Numbered from the stretch's first letter, positions 17,820 through 28,800 are shown. The stretch is 64,000 bases of DNA from an uncultured Sunxiuqinia sp. (GCF_963678245.1 NZ_OY782774.1:1-64000), one strand, 5' to 3'. Numbers and translations are program-made. The notes: generated from the letters alone by a model not told the origin.

Positions 17820-20276
17820 ATGGAAACAAATAAACGACTGGAACTCGCTTTTGACTATGTACAATCTACCGGACAACATGTTTTTCTTACCGGAAAGGCC
17901 GGAACAGGTAAAACCACTTTTCTGAAAAGTTTAAAAGAACGCTCGCCCAAACGGATGATTGTGGTAGCACCAACGGGAGTTGCTGCAATAAATGCCGGAG
18001 GGGTAACCATCCACTCCTTTTTTCAGTTGTCGTTTGCACCACAAGTGGGCTTGGAAAATGAGCAAGGTCGGCAAATGCGTTTTAGCAAGGAAAAAATCAA
18101 CATCATTCGCAGTTTGGAGCTACTGGTGATTGACGAGATCAGTATGGTGCGTGCCGATGTGCTGGACGCAATGGACCGGGTAATGCGACGGTTTAAAAAT
18201 GGACGAAAATCGTTTGGAGGAGCTCAGTTACTCATGATTGGCGATTTACAACAGCTTTCTCCAGTGGTGAAAAGCAGCGAATGGCAATTGCTAAAGTCGA
18301 GCTACGAAACGGTCTATTTTTTTAGCAGCAGAGCCTTAAAAAAAACGTCTTATGTGAGTATCGAATTGACGCAGGTTTTTCGTCAACAAGACGATAAGTT
18401 TATCTCTATACTTAACAAGGTGAGAGATAATTTGCTGGATGAAAACGCAGCAAAAGAATTAAATAAACGTTGTCAGCCAGCTTTTTCACCTAACGATGAA
18501 GACGGTTATATTACACTTTGCACTCATAACAGTCAGGCTCACCGGATAAACGACTCGAAACTGAAAGGAATCAATTCTAAAGAGCAGGTGTTTAAGGCAC
18601 GCGTTGAAGGTAATTTTCCTGAGTATTCGTTTCCAACGGATTCTGAACTACGGTTGAAGGTTGGTGCGCAGGTGATGTTTGTAAAGAACGATCCTGATCC
18701 TGAAAAACGGTTTTATAATGGTAAGATTGGTAAAATCACCGATATTGAGAAGAACACTGTTTGGGTGAAGTGCCCTTCTGATGAAAGTGAGATTGAAGTG
18801 AATGCTTTATTGTGGGAAAACGTGAAGTACTCGATTGATAAGAAAACAGCTGAAATCAAAGAGGAGTTGGAAGGTTCATTTAGCCAGATTCCATTAAAGT
18901 TGGCATGGGCCATCACCATCCATAAAAGCCAGGGGTTAACATTCGAAAAGGCAGTCATTGATGCTGAAGCATCATTTGCACACGGTCAGGTGTATGTAGC
19001 CCTTAGTCGGTGCAAAACACTTGAGGGGCTGGTGCTGAAAACCCCGATTTCAAACCAGAGTATTATTACCGATCAAACGGTTCACGGCTTTATTCAACAG
19101 GTTGAGGAAAATCAGCCAGGCGAGAAAGAGCTGAGCGAGGCGAAAATACTTTTTCAGAAAGAACAGTTATTGGAACTTTTCCGCTTTTCCCGGATTGCTT
19201 ATCTGGTGAATTCGATCAACAAAACGATCAATGAAAACCGGGGGAGTTTTACAGATCTGCATGTCGAATTATTTCAAAAAATGAGAGATGCCCTGGAAGT
19301 AGAGGTGGTTGGGGTAAGCGACAAATTTCAACAACAAATCGAAAGTCATTTGCAGGAAATGCCTGATGTAGAAAAGAATGATAAGCTTCAGGAGCGAGTC
19401 AAAAAGGCTGCTGGTTATTTTCAGGATAAAGTGCAAGTAATTGTGGTTGAAGGGGTTGTAAAATCTGATATTGGTCTTGATAATAAAGCAATAAAACGCC
19501 AAATAACCAGATGGACGGGAGATTTGGAGCAGGAAGCTAAAGCAAAAATTGCCGGGTATGCAGTGTGTAAGACTGGCTTTTATGTGAATGAAATTATGGA
19601 TGCCCGCGCAAAGGCTTTGATTGGAAACAGTCCTTCGAAGACAAAGAAGCAAAAGGCGAAGGAAATTACGAATCTGGAAGATATTCCGCATCCAGAGCTT
19701 TTCAACTTGCTCCGTTCTTTTCGGTATGAAAAATCGACAGAGCTTGGGATTCCGCCGTACATGATCTTTTCCCAAAAATCACTGATTGAGCTGGTCAATT
19801 ACTTGCCGACGGATTCCACATCCTTAGCGTTGATCAACGGACTCGGGGCAAGGAAAATTGAACAGTTCGGAGCCGATATTGCTGACTTGATTCTCGGCTA
19901 TTGCGAAGAAAATAAAATTAACCGCGAAGAAATTCCGCTGAAGAAAGTTTCGAAGGAGAAGAAGGAGCCAAAACCGGACACCAAAAAAATGAGCTTGGAG
20001 ATCTTTCAATCGGGGAAGAATATTCAGGAAGTTGCAGCAGCACGAGGATTGGCCGCATCAACCATTGAAAGCCATTTAGCTCATTTTGTAAGGGAAGGAG
20101 AACTTGACGCACTCCAGTTTCTGACCAAAGAAAAGCTTGATAAAATTATTTCCTACTTTGAAACAGCTGAAAACAAAAGCTTTTCTGCTGCTCGGGAGGC
20201 TCTGGGGGACGGTTTTAGTTATGGCGATTTGCGAATGGGATTGAGTTTTCTTGAATGCAAACAAAAGAGTGTATAG
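17820..20276 (+). CDS. Pif1-like helicase with HRDC and HTH domains
   Basis: DNA helicase of 818 residues from the ATG at 17820 (an in-frame TTG at 17802 is rejected). The N-terminal 430 residues are a Pif1/RecD2-like superfamily 1 motor: Walker A GKAGTGKTTF, APTGVAAINAGG, motif II VIDEISMVRAD and the late motif AWAITIHKSQGLTF. After a linker come an HRDC domain (about 630-705) and a C-terminal helix-turn-helix (FQSGKNIQEVAAARGLAAST). This layout is frequent in Bacteroidota. Probable roles are replication-fork progress and unwinding of structured DNA. It stands alone with its own promoter. Confidence 0.9.
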   Translation: METNKRLELAFDYVQSTGQHVFLTGKAGTGKTTFLKSLKERSPKRMIVVAPTGVAAINAGGVTIHSFFQLSFAPQVGLENEQGRQMRFSKEKINIIRSLELLVIDEISMVRADVLDAMDRVMRRFKNGRKSFGGAQLLMIGDLQQLSPVVKSSEWQLLKSSYETVYFFSSRALKKTSYVSIELTQVFRQQDDKFISILNKVRDNLLDENAAKELNKRCQPAFSPNDEDGYITLCTHNSQAHRINDSKLKGINSKEQVFKARVEGNFPEYSFPTDSELRLKVGAQVMFVKNDPDPEKRFYNGKIGKITDIEKNTVWVKCPSDESEIEVNALLWENVKYSIDKKTAEIKEELEGSFSQIPLKLAWAITIHKSQGLTFEKAVIDAEASFAHGQVYVALSRCKTLEGLVLKTPISNQSIITDQTVHGFIQQVEENQPGEKELSEAKILFQKEQLLELFRFSRIAYLVNSINKTINENRGSFTDLHVELFQKMRDALEVEVVGVSDKFQQQIESHLQEMPDVEKNDKLQERVKKAAGYFQDKVQVIVVEGVVKSDIGLDNKAIKRQITRWTGDLEQEAKAKIAGYAVCKTGFYVNEIMDARAKALIGNSPSKTKKQKAKEITNLEDIPHPELFNLLRSFRYEKSTELGIPPYMIFSQKSLIELVNYLPTDSTSLALINGLGARKIEQFGADIADLILGYCEENKINREEIPLKKVSKEKKEPKPDTKKMSLEIFQSGKNIQEVAAARGLAASTIESHLAHFVREGELDALQFLTKEKLDKIISYFETAENKSFSAAREALGDGFSYGDLRMGLSFLECKQKSV

Positions 20277-20406
20277 GAAGAAAAATAGTCATCAACCTCA
20301 ATTTAACTTTAACAGCGAACAGTCGCTTATCTCGGATTGTTTAAATAACAACTTGCCAGTATTTCTTTACTTTTGGCAAGTACTTCAATAAATAAAAGTC
20401 GATCGA

Positions 20407-21282
20407 ATGAAACGAAACAGTGTTCCGCGCGTGGCGGCAATTCATGATTTAAGTGGTTTTGGACGTGCATCGCTCACAGTCGTAATCCCAATCTTGTCAT
20501 CGATGGGAGTGCAGGTTTGTCCTCTTCCAACAGCTGTGCTTTCGTCGCACAGTGCGTTCCCAAACTTTCATGCCGTGGATTTAAGTAAGGATTTGCAACC
20601 GATGATTGATCACTGGAAAGAGCTGGACGTTGATTTTGATGCAATTTATTCGGGGTATTTGGGAGCTGCCAGCCAAGTGGATACAGTTGTTCAGTTTATA
20701 CAGGATTTTTCGCAGTCTGATCCCTTGGTTGTTGTTGATCCGGTGCTTGGCGACAATGGTAAATTGTATACCGCGTTCAATTCGGAGATGGTAGAAAAGA
20801 TGAAAGAGTTGGTGTCGTCGGCAGATGTGATCACCCCCAATCTGACTGAAGCAGCTTTTCTTTTGAATGAAAAACACAAAAAAGATATTGAATTGTCTGA
20901 GTTGAAAGAGTGGGTATTACGGCTTGGCGAAATGGGGCCCGAGAAAGTAATCATTACCAGTGTGCCTAATGGTGATTCGAGAAATAATTCCTCGGTAATT
21001 GCGTACAATAAAATTGATCACCGGTTTTGGCGTGTCGGATGCGATTATATTCCCGCTCATTATCCGGGCACTGGCGATGCGTTTGCCAGTGTAATTGTTG
21101 GTTCGCTGTTGCAGGGCGATAGTTTACCAATTGCTTTGGATCGGGCCGTTCAATTTATTTCGATGGGTGTTCGGGCCACTTTTGGGCATAACCACCGACC
21201 AACCGAAGGCATCTTGCTGGAAAAAGTACTGCCCTCTCTGAGTGCTCCGGTGCAAATTAGTAGTTACCAGTTATTGGATTAA
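20407..21282 (+). CDS. pdxY: Pyridoxal/pyridoxamine kinase
   Basis: Ribokinase-fold kinase of the PdxK/PdxY group, 291 residues, which phosphorylates B6 vitamers in salvage of pyridoxal phosphate. The start has VAAIHDLSGFGRASLTV, the B6-kinase pattern, and SGYLG follows at about 80. The ATP/anion-hole motif is GTGDAFAS. Substrate preference among pyridoxal, pyridoxamine and pyridoxine is not decided by sequence. A TACTTTTG element at 20368-20375 lies about 30 bp before the start. An 8-bp inverted repeat (20351-20358 with 20374-20381) overlaps it and may be an operator. Confidence 0.88.
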   Translation: MKRNSVPRVAAIHDLSGFGRASLTVVIPILSSMGVQVCPLPTAVLSSHSAFPNFHAVDLSKDLQPMIDHWKELDVDFDAIYSGYLGAASQVDTVVQFIQDFSQSDPLVVVDPVLGDNGKLYTAFNSEMVEKMKELVSSADVITPNLTEAAFLLNEKHKKDIELSELKEWVLRLGEMGPEKVIITSVPNGDSRNNSSVIAYNKIDHRFWRVGCDYIPAHYPGTGDAFASVIVGSLLQGDSLPIALDRAVQFISMGVRATFGHNHRPTEGILLEKVLPSLSAPVQISSYQLLD

Positions 21283-21376
21283 GTTATGAAACGAGTATTT
21301 AAATATATTCACACACAGAAGCATGATTATTTAAAACGAGTACCATGTGTTGCAAAAAATAAACAATTATAAACAC

Positions 21377-22207
21377 ATGAAAGACATCCGTTTAGTGGCC
21401 ACCGACCTGGATGGCACATTTTTAAAAAATGATAAGTCGATTAGTGAGGATGATATCCAAATGTTAGATATCTTGGGTGAACGTAGCGTGTTGCGCGTTG
21501 TTGCTACCGGACGTAATTTTCAAAAGGTTCAGGAAGTTATTCCGGAACATTTGCCTTTCGATTATGTGGCTTTTTCTTCCGGAGCAGGGATTTATGATTG
21601 GAAAGCGAAGAAATTGGTTTATCAGCAAAATCTCTCGAGAGAAACGACTCAGGGAATCATTCAATATTTTGTCCGTAAAAAGATGAATTTTCATTTGTTT
21701 CGTGCGGTACCTGAGAATTTCAGGTGTTGGTATTTTCGGGGAGAAAATTCTTGTGAAGAGTTCGAACGTTATTTAGAATTTCACAATGCAGTGTCTGAGA
21801 AATTGCCAATATTGAAAAAACTACAAGATGACGCTTGCCAGTTTCTAATCATTTTTCCCAATAATCCGGATTTGTTTTTTCAGATAAAATCAGAATTGAA
21901 AGAGCAATTTGACGATATTAAGGTTGTCAGAACTTCGTCGCCGCTGGATACCAATTACATTTGGATGGAGATTTTTCATAAAGATGTATCGAAAGGAAAT
22001 GCTGTTAAGTTTCTGTGCGATCAGGAAAAAATTCATCATCAACAGACATTTGGTATTGGTAATGATTACAATGACTTGGATCTGCTGAATTTTACCTCGC
22101 ACTCTTATTTGGTCGACAATGGCCCGGAAGAGTTAAAGTCCCTTTTTCGTAGAGCATTGTCAAACGAGGAGAGTGCTTTCAGTCAATCGTTAAAAAAGTA
22201 TTTGTAA
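21377..22207 (+). CDS. HAD-superfamily Cof-type phosphatase
   Basis: Cytoplasmic HAD hydrolase of 276 residues of the Cof/IIB subfamily. Motif I is ATDLDGTFLKND (nucleophile Asp near the start), motif II ATGR, and the late motif GIGNDYNDLDLLN supplies the Mg-binding Asp pair. The start ATG at 21377 is preferred over a TTG at 21347 because the family begins just before motif I. Probable substrates are sugar phosphates or PLP-like phosphates; its place between a B6 kinase and a sugar kinase does not settle which. Confidence 0.88.
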   Translation: MKDIRLVATDLDGTFLKNDKSISEDDIQMLDILGERSVLRVVATGRNFQKVQEVIPEHLPFDYVAFSSGAGIYDWKAKKLVYQQNLSRETTQGIIQYFVRKKMNFHLFRAVPENFRCWYFRGENSCEEFERYLEFHNAVSEKLPILKKLQDDACQFLIIFPNNPDLFFQIKSELKEQFDDIKVVRTSSPLDTNYIWMEIFHKDVSKGNAVKFLCDQEKIHHQQTFGIGNDYNDLDLLNFTSHSYLVDNGPEELKSLFRRALSNEESAFSQSLKKYL

Positions 22208-22352
22208 TTGAAGTCAGAGTGATACAAAGCATAGCAGAGATATTGTTTGCATGGAAAGTACTACCCGAAACCAAAGGTAAATATTTGGTAGAAATACAAT
22301 TAGATTTGAAAATACGGCATCATAAGTTTTAACTAACCAAAATTCGAGGGTG

Positions 22353-23255
22353 ATGAAAATCAAAAATAAACAAATACTGTGCATTGGGGAGATATTGTGG
22401 GATCGTCTTCCATCAGGAGCAAAACCAGGAGGGGCTCCTATGAATATGGCTTTACATTTGAATGCGATTGGTCAACATGCAGCGATTTCAAGTCGAATCG
22501 GGAATGATGAATCGGGTAAAGAATTGAAGGCTTTTATCGAAAAGTCCGGATTAAGTTTCCATTATATTCAAGTTGATGAAAAGTTGCCAACCAGTGAAGT
22601 GCTGGTGCATTTGGATTTCAATAATAATGCGACCTACGAAATATGTGAACCGGCTGCATGGGATAATCTCCAGCTGACTGATTCATTACAGTCTAAAGCA
22701 AAAGAATGTGGGCTTTTAGTATATGGTTCGCTGGCTTCGCGAAATGAGAAAACCCGCAATACACTTGTCAAACTCCTCGAAGGTGATGCGATAAAACTGA
22801 TTGATGTTAACCTCCGAAAACCTTACGATAGGCGGGAAATTGTTGAGCCTTTGCTACAGAAATCTGATATGATCAAGTTAAATGACGACGAATTGGGTGT
22901 TTTTGCTGGTTGGCATAATAAACGAAGCTTAGCTGGAAAAAAGATGATTCAGTGGTTGTCGGAGCAATATAATGCTGATTTGGTCTGTGTTACAAAAGGA
23001 GAAAATGGTGCAGAGTTATATTGCGAAGGCAATTTCTATGAGCATCCGGGATTTAAGATTAATGCAGTAGACACAGTTGGTGCTGGAGATGCATTTCTGG
23101 CAGGATTGGTTTCTGCTATGTTTGAAAATAAGTCATACGAAGATGCACTGGCATTTGCATGTGCCACAGGAGCATTTGTAGCTTCAAAGGCAGGAGCAAC
23201 GCCGAAATACGATATGCAGGAGATCAAAAAAATCCTGATGTCGACTGCAGAATAG
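22353..23255 (+). CDS. PfkB-family carbohydrate kinase (fructokinase-like)
   Basis: Sugar kinase of 301 residues or 300 from the ATG at 22353 (GTG at 22350 is adjacent). The N-terminus has GEILWDRLPSG and KPGGAPMNMALHL, the fructokinase form of PfkB signature 1. The C-terminal signature is DTVGAGDAFLAGL, with the catalytic Asp. Fructose is the most likely substrate by similarity to ScrK-type enzymes. Only 51 bp after its stop is the relic of a periplasmic-binding-domain sensor, the type that controls fructan loci in Bacteroides, so this may be what is left of a fructose/fructan locus. Confidence 0.86.
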   Translation: MKIKNKQILCIGEILWDRLPSGAKPGGAPMNMALHLNAIGQHAAISSRIGNDESGKELKAFIEKSGLSFHYIQVDEKLPTSEVLVHLDFNNNATYEICEPAAWDNLQLTDSLQSKAKECGLLVYGSLASRNEKTRNTLVKLLEGDAIKLIDVNLRKPYDRREIVEPLLQKSDMIKLNDDELGVFAGWHNKRSLAGKKMIQWLSEQYNADLVCVTKGENGAELYCEGNFYEHPGFKINAVDTVGAGDAFLAGLVSAMFENKSYEDALAFACATGAFVASKAGATPKYDMQEIKKILMSTAE

Positions 23256-23306
23256 CAAATATATCAGGTTCGGAGGTGGTTGTTTTTTTTAACCCGATTT
23301 CCCTTT

Positions 23307-23513
23307 TTATTCAAGATACAATTCAATTGGGGTGGTAGAAGCCGATTCATTGGGTGAAACAATTAATAAATCAATTCCACCTCTAATCAATTCATCTATT
23401 TGTTGAATTTGTAATTCAGTGTCGTCATGAGCATCAGTAATACTTAACTGTATGTCAATATAGAAAGCCAACTCAATTTCCATGACTCGTTGTATACTCT
23501 TTGTCGCTAATAA
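23307..23513 (-). pseudogene. Relic of a periplasmic-binding-domain sensor regulator
   Basis: A minus-strand frame of about 68 codons, bounded by stops, reads as an internal piece of a Peripla_BP_4 sensor domain. It contains MEIELAFYIDIQLSITDAHD followed by ELQIQQIDELIRGGIDLLIVSPNE, then ends abruptly at TAA. This pattern is characteristic of the N-terminal domain of Bacteroidota hybrid two-component sensors and related regulators. The rest of the protein (remaining sensor domain, kinase, receiver, HTH) is absent on both sides. It is therefore a decayed fragment. Identification rests on memory of the family consensus. Confidence 0.7.
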
Positions 23514-23998
23514 TCAGATGTCGTACATTGCGAAAAAGGAACCGAATATTTTTCATCTGCAGTAACCGAAAAGTGAGTCAGAAATAAGAAGTAAAAAAAG
23601 AGTGTGTAATTTCACGAAACAGCACTTGCAGACACCTATTCATGTAGGTCAAAATGGGATGTTATCAATTCAAGAGATGCCCATTATTTATTACCTGGTC
23701 TGAGTTATTTGATACCCTGCTTTTTTTGTTCAGGTTGAGTAGTTATAGCAGTAGATATCTATTAGCTATTGAGCCAATGGATTAATACCAACTAATGGAT
23801 AACCAATGTTCTTCTTACGACGTTTGTTTCATCTGGCTATGTGCTGTTTCTTTTTAAAGAAGACTCGAACTTAATATTTCAGTGATTTTCTGACAGTGGG
23901 GCATCAGGAAAGCATCGTGTCTCGGAAAGCTAACATCTTATTCGTTGTGGTCTAAGGTTTTTTTTATTCCTTTATTGTCCCAAAACTAAACGTAACTT
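23514..23998. other. Non-coding spacer before the ECF sigma gene
   Basis: About 485 bp, AT-rich, without a convincing reading frame, RNA gene or strong TAnnTTTG element. It probably holds eroded sequence from the lost sensor gene and the promoter of the sigma factor gene. Confidence 0.5.
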
Positions 23999-24592
23999 TT
24001 GAATTCGTACATTCCTCATAGTGATTTGAATCTGGTGCGGTCGCTTCGAAAGAGTGATCATGATGCATTTGAAAAGCTTTTCAAACGTTATGGTCAAAAG
24101 CTTTTTATATTTTCTTTGTCGTACCTGAAGGATACCGATCAGGCAGAAGAAATCGTGCAGGAAGTTTTTCTGAAGGTTTGGATCAATCGCTTTTCGTTAA
24201 AAACAGGAACATCGTTTCAATCTTATCTATTTACAATTGCTTTCAATTCGATCAAAAAATCATTCAATCGAAAAGCAAAGGAGAATCAATTCAGATTGGA
24301 GTTGGTAGATCAGTTAGATGATGGAAGGGATTGTGCTGAATATGAAGATAATTTTCAGCTGGTAGTAACAAAGTTGGATGGTTTTATTAACGAGATGCCC
24401 GAAAGAAGAAAAGAGGTATTTATTAAACGTAAACAACATGGAATACCTGTAAAACAAATTGCTGAAGAATTCGGCGTTTCTGCCAAAACTGTCGAGAACC
24501 AGATTACCGAAGCTATGAAATACCTAAAGAAACGGTTTGAAGAGGAGCTCCCTAGCGGATTACTATTTTTTTCTTTATTCCTTGAAAATTGA
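23999..24592 (+). CDS. ECF sigma factor
   Basis: RNA polymerase sigma-70 factor of the extracytoplasmic-function class, 197 residues. Region 2 is seen as DAFEKLFKRYGQKLFIF...DQAEEIVQEVFLKVW, region 4 as RKEVFIKRKQHGIPVKQIAE followed by VSAKTVENQI. The start is TTG at 23999; no in-frame ATG lies close by. It precedes a FecR anti-sigma gene and a SusC with an STN domain. This is the standard trans-envelope signalling set in which ligand passage through SusC frees the sigma factor to transcribe the locus. Confidence 0.92.
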   Translation: MNSYIPHSDLNLVRSLRKSDHDAFEKLFKRYGQKLFIFSLSYLKDTDQAEEIVQEVFLKVWINRFSLKTGTSFQSYLFTIAFNSIKKSFNRKAKENQFRLELVDQLDDGRDCAEYEDNFQLVVTKLDGFINEMPERRKEVFIKRKQHGIPVKQIAEEFGVSAKTVENQITEAMKYLKKRFEEELPSGLLFFSLFLEN

Positions 24593-24764
24593 ATTCATTC
24601 TCATCTTTTTATTGGTTGATTTCCCCCGTTTTAGTTCAATATTCTACGATTCTTTTGAACCCGTCTCAGATTTTTTCAAAAAAATCAGTTTAGGAATAGG
24701 GGTTTTTGAGAATTTGGGATAAAACAAGCAAACAAGTATAACAGAGAAATTACTTAAGTGCTGC

Positions 24765-25781
24765 ATGGATAATAAAAAAACTGATAAGAAACCACTGGAT
24801 AATTTTGCAAATGGAGGTTATAGCCGGAGCGATTATCGTCGAGTATCCCAAATATTTTCACATCCAGATGATACTTTGAAAGATCAGATGCAGCATCATT
24901 GGGAACGAATTCCTGCTGATCAACCTCTGGATGATCGTATGTCCCGGTTACTTCATCTTCTGAAGATGCAGACACTGATATCGACAAAATTGACCAAAAG
25001 ACGTTCATTTATAAACTACTATCAGAAGGTTGCTGCAGTATTGTTGATTCCGCTTCTGCTTGGATTTGGTTATTGGTTGTTGCAAACACCTGTAATGCAA
25101 TCGCAGGCAATGGCAACGATCCATTCGCCGATGGGGGCGAGGACGGAATTTGTTTTGCCCGACGGAACTGCCGGGTGGCTAAATAGCGGTTCTGATCTAT
25201 CGTACTGTGTCGATTTTTCAAAGAATAGAGAGGTAAAGCTAAATGGTGAAGCCTATTTCGATGTTGTTCACCAGCAAGGGGCGCGGTTTCGTGTAAAAAC
25301 CTCAGAAATTACTGTTCAGGTATGGGGCACCTCTTTCGATGTTTCTGCTTATGAAGATGATCCTCAGGTAAATGTCATATTGGAAAGAGGTGTAGTTAAG
25401 GTGTTAAATGCTAATGAAAAGAACATGTACACCATGAAACCCGATGAAATGTTTAGTTATGATATTCAAAAAAAGAAAGCTGCAATTCGTTCTGTTGATG
25501 CAGCCGACCAAACATCTTGGACAAAAGGGTTGCTTAAGTTTAGAGGTGAGCCTTTGTCTGATGTTGTGAAAGAACTTGCTCGATGGTACAATGTCGATTT
25601 TGAAATTAGGGACAAACAACTACGGGAGTATAATTTCAAAGCTACTTTTAAAGATGAAGAACTGGATGAGATCTTACGCATGATCTCGCTTACAACACCG
25701 ATGAAATATCGAATTGTAGAACGTAAAACAAATGAAAACGGAGTTTATGAAAAGAAAAAAGTAATAATAGAAGCTAATTAG
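24765..25781 (+). CDS. FecR-family anti-sigma factor
   Basis: Inner-membrane anti-sigma factor of 338 residues. A cytoplasmic N-terminal part (about 1-85) binds the sigma factor, one membrane helix follows (VAAVLLIPLLLGFGYWLL, about 87-105), then the periplasmic FecR domain (TIHSPMGARTEFVLPDGT...WLNSGSDL). A C-terminal DUF4974-type domain (about 255-325, LKFRGEPLSDVVKELARWYN) contacts the STN domain of the partner transporter. It sits between the ECF sigma gene and susC of locus 1. Confidence 0.92.
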   Translation: MDNKKTDKKPLDNFANGGYSRSDYRRVSQIFSHPDDTLKDQMQHHWERIPADQPLDDRMSRLLHLLKMQTLISTKLTKRRSFINYYQKVAAVLLIPLLLGFGYWLLQTPVMQSQAMATIHSPMGARTEFVLPDGTAGWLNSGSDLSYCVDFSKNREVKLNGEAYFDVVHQQGARFRVKTSEITVQVWGTSFDVSAYEDDPQVNVILERGVVKVLNANEKNMYTMKPDEMFSYDIQKKKAAIRSVDAADQTSWTKGLLKFRGEPLSDVVKELARWYNVDFEIRDKQLREYNFKATFKDEELDEILRMISLTTPMKYRIVERKTNENGVYEKKKVIIEAN

Positions 25782-25812
25782 ATAAGGGAAGTGGTACCAG
25801 CACTTCCCTTAT
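25782..25812 (+). terminator. Perfect 12-bp hairpin after fecR
   Basis: ATAAGGGAAGTG (25782-25793) pairs perfectly with CACTTCCCTTAT (25801-25812) across a 7-base loop, directly after the fecR stop. No long T run follows, so it may terminate weakly or protect the message end. It separates the regulatory pair from susC. Confidence 0.6.
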
Positions 25813-25863
25813 AAAACGTAGAGTCGCACTAAATTAATTTATTAACCCTACAAATGTAAATTT

Positions 25864-28800
25864 ATGAAAAAAACTAAGAAGGCAAAGGCCAGGAATTGGT
25901 CTGTGCTAAAAAAAACGTTATTGTTTATGAGAGTAACACTAACCCTTCTGCTAATCGGAATTTTTCAGGTTTCAGCGATCAATAGCTATTCGCAACAAAC
26001 TCGGATCTCCATGAACTTCTCCGACACACGTATTTCAGAAGTACTGAATGAAATTGAGAATCAAACTAATTTCTATTTTCTCTATAATCAGGATTTGATT
26101 AATGTCAACCGAAAAGTTAGTTTGAGTGTAGACAACCAGGAGGTTGGAGCTATTCTCGATCAGTTGTTTATGCATACCAATGTCAAATATGTGATCCAAG
26201 ACAGACAGATTATCCTGTCCAATATTGATAAAAATGAGCTGTCATCACAGCAAATCAATGTAAGTGGATCAGTCCAGAACATTTATGGAGAGTCACTTCC
26301 CGGGGTTACTGTAGTTATTAGAGGCACTACCATTGGAACAATAACTGATATCGATGGATATTTTGTTTTGAAAGATGTTCCTAATGATGCTGTTCTCCAA
26401 TTTTCTTTCGTAGGAATGAAGATGCAGGAAGTGCCTGTTAATGGGCTAAATTCATTCCATATTATCATGGAAGAATATGCTATTGGGATTGAAGAGGTGG
26501 TTGCTATTGGTTATGGGACAATGAAAAAGAAAGACTTAACCGGATCGGTTGTGTCAATGAAGAGTGAAGAAATTACCATTGCTCCAACAAGTAACGTAAT
26601 GGAGGCCCTGCAAGGAAAAATTGCAGGTATGGATATTGTCAAAACCAGTGGCAGAGTTGGAGGTGATGTTGATATTCTTTTAAGAGGTAGTCGTTCCATT
26701 TATGGAGATAATTCACCGCTCTTTATTATTGATGGAATTCCAGGAAGCTATAGCGAGTTGAATCCTTCGGATATTGAGAGCGTCGATGTTTTAAAAGATG
26801 CTTCTTCAACAGCAATTTATGGTTCAGCGGGCTCAAATGGTGTGGTTATGATTACAACTAAACGTGGAAGCGAAGGAAAAACTGTTGTGAATTTCGATGC
26901 TTATTATGGTTTTAGTGGTGAACCCGAGTATTTTCACGGAATGATTGGTGATGAATGGACTGGCTATCAAAGAGAAGCTTATAGATATTTGAATGGTCAG
27001 TATCCGGCTGATATGTCAGCAATATTGACAGACGTCGATAAATTACAAGCTTATAATCAGGGGAAATGGATTGACTGGGTGGATGAAGTGGCCGGAAGTG
27101 TGGCAACCGATGAGAAATACAGTTTGTCAATCAAAGGCGGAACCGTAAAGACAAAAGTCTTTATGTCATTTTCATACAATAAACAAGAAGGATTGTTAAG
27201 CAATGAAAATTTGAATAAATATGCTATTCGGTTAAATATTGACAAAGAGATTCTGCCTTTTGCAACAGTTGGCTTAACGTCTAATCTGACTTATACGATT
27301 CGTAATAATGGTGTGAATAATACCTTTACAAAGGCTTTAAGTTCATTTCCGCTGGGAGATGCTTATGATGCAAATGGAAACATTAATTACGAATACGCCT
27401 CCAATGAATATACACCACTTGGTGACTTCATTCCCGACCAATTTGTCAATAATACGCGTAGCACTTATTTTACCTCCAATGCCTTTATTGAAATCAGTCC
27501 AATCGAAGGACTAAGTTTCCGATCTGTCGTAAGTACAACTCTTTCAAATTTTAGGCAAGGACAATATTGGGGAGCCCAGTGTAATGCTAACAGACCTTCA
27601 TATGCGGGGTCTCCTCACGCTGAAATTGATAACAACTATGGTTATGGCTATACGTGGGAAAATATTCTGAATTACAAAACATCAATTGGTCAAAATCATA
27701 CCTTATCTGCGACTTTAGTTTCTTCGTGGAATAAAAGTCAGAGTGAGTTTAACACGGCTGGTGGCAGTGGTCAGAATCTTGACTCCTGGAGCTTTTATCG
27801 TTTGATGTCTGCTGCCGCGCCCAATGTTGAATCAGGTTATACTCAAACGCAAAAAAAATCGTATGCCGCACGTGTGAACTATTCATTTAAAGGGAAATAT
27901 CTGATTACGTTCTCTAATCGCAATGATGGTGTTTCCTGGTTATCTGCCGGACATAAATGGGATAACTTTCCGGCAGGTGCTTTTGGGTGGCGTGTGTCAG
28001 AAGAGCCTTTCATGTTGAGGTATAAGAATTGGCTAGATAATCTGAAGTTGAGGGTTGGTTATGGTGTTACTGGTAACTCTGGTGGAGTAGGTGCTTATGG
28101 TACCACAACAACACCTTATGCCTACTCTTCTTGGGGAGTATCAGCAGACGGCCAAATCGCGCCTTTTACGCAATATACAGGTACTTATGGAAATCCAGGG
28201 CTAGGTTGGGAAAAATCATATAACTTTAACTTCGGATTGGATTTTTCATTTAACAATAGTCGGATCAGTGGAAGTATAGATTGGTTCAATACAAATACCG
28301 ATGGATTATTGTTTAAACGGAAAATGCCTATCACTAGTGGTGTTACTGGATGGGGGTCACCACTTATCAGCTGGCAGAATATTGCCGAAACCAGCAACAA
28401 CGGAATCGAACTATCTTTAACTTCCAGAAATGTCGAAACCAAAGATTTTTCGTGGAATACCACACTCTCTTTTACTTGGAGTAAAGAAAAAATTGAATCA
28501 CTTCCCAGTGGTGATTTAATTTCAGAAAATTTGTTTGAAGGAAGTCCTATTCACTCTCTGTACGATTATAAGTATGAAGGTATCTGGAGCTCATCAATAT
28601 CAAAGGAAACATCGGATGCTTATGGGGTTAAACCAGGTTGGATTATGGTTGAAACAGTACCTCAGGTAGATGAAGAAGGAATAAGTGATGATGGCATTCA
28701 TAAGTACAGCGAAGGCGATAAGCAAATCTTGGGACATACGAACCCGGACTACATTGTGGGGCTTAATAACTCGTTTGACTATAAAGACTTTGACCTGACT

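Noticed and set aside
24537-24722. Small plus-strand frame after the sigma gene
   Set aside because: Overlaps the sigma gene end and has AT-rich random composition.
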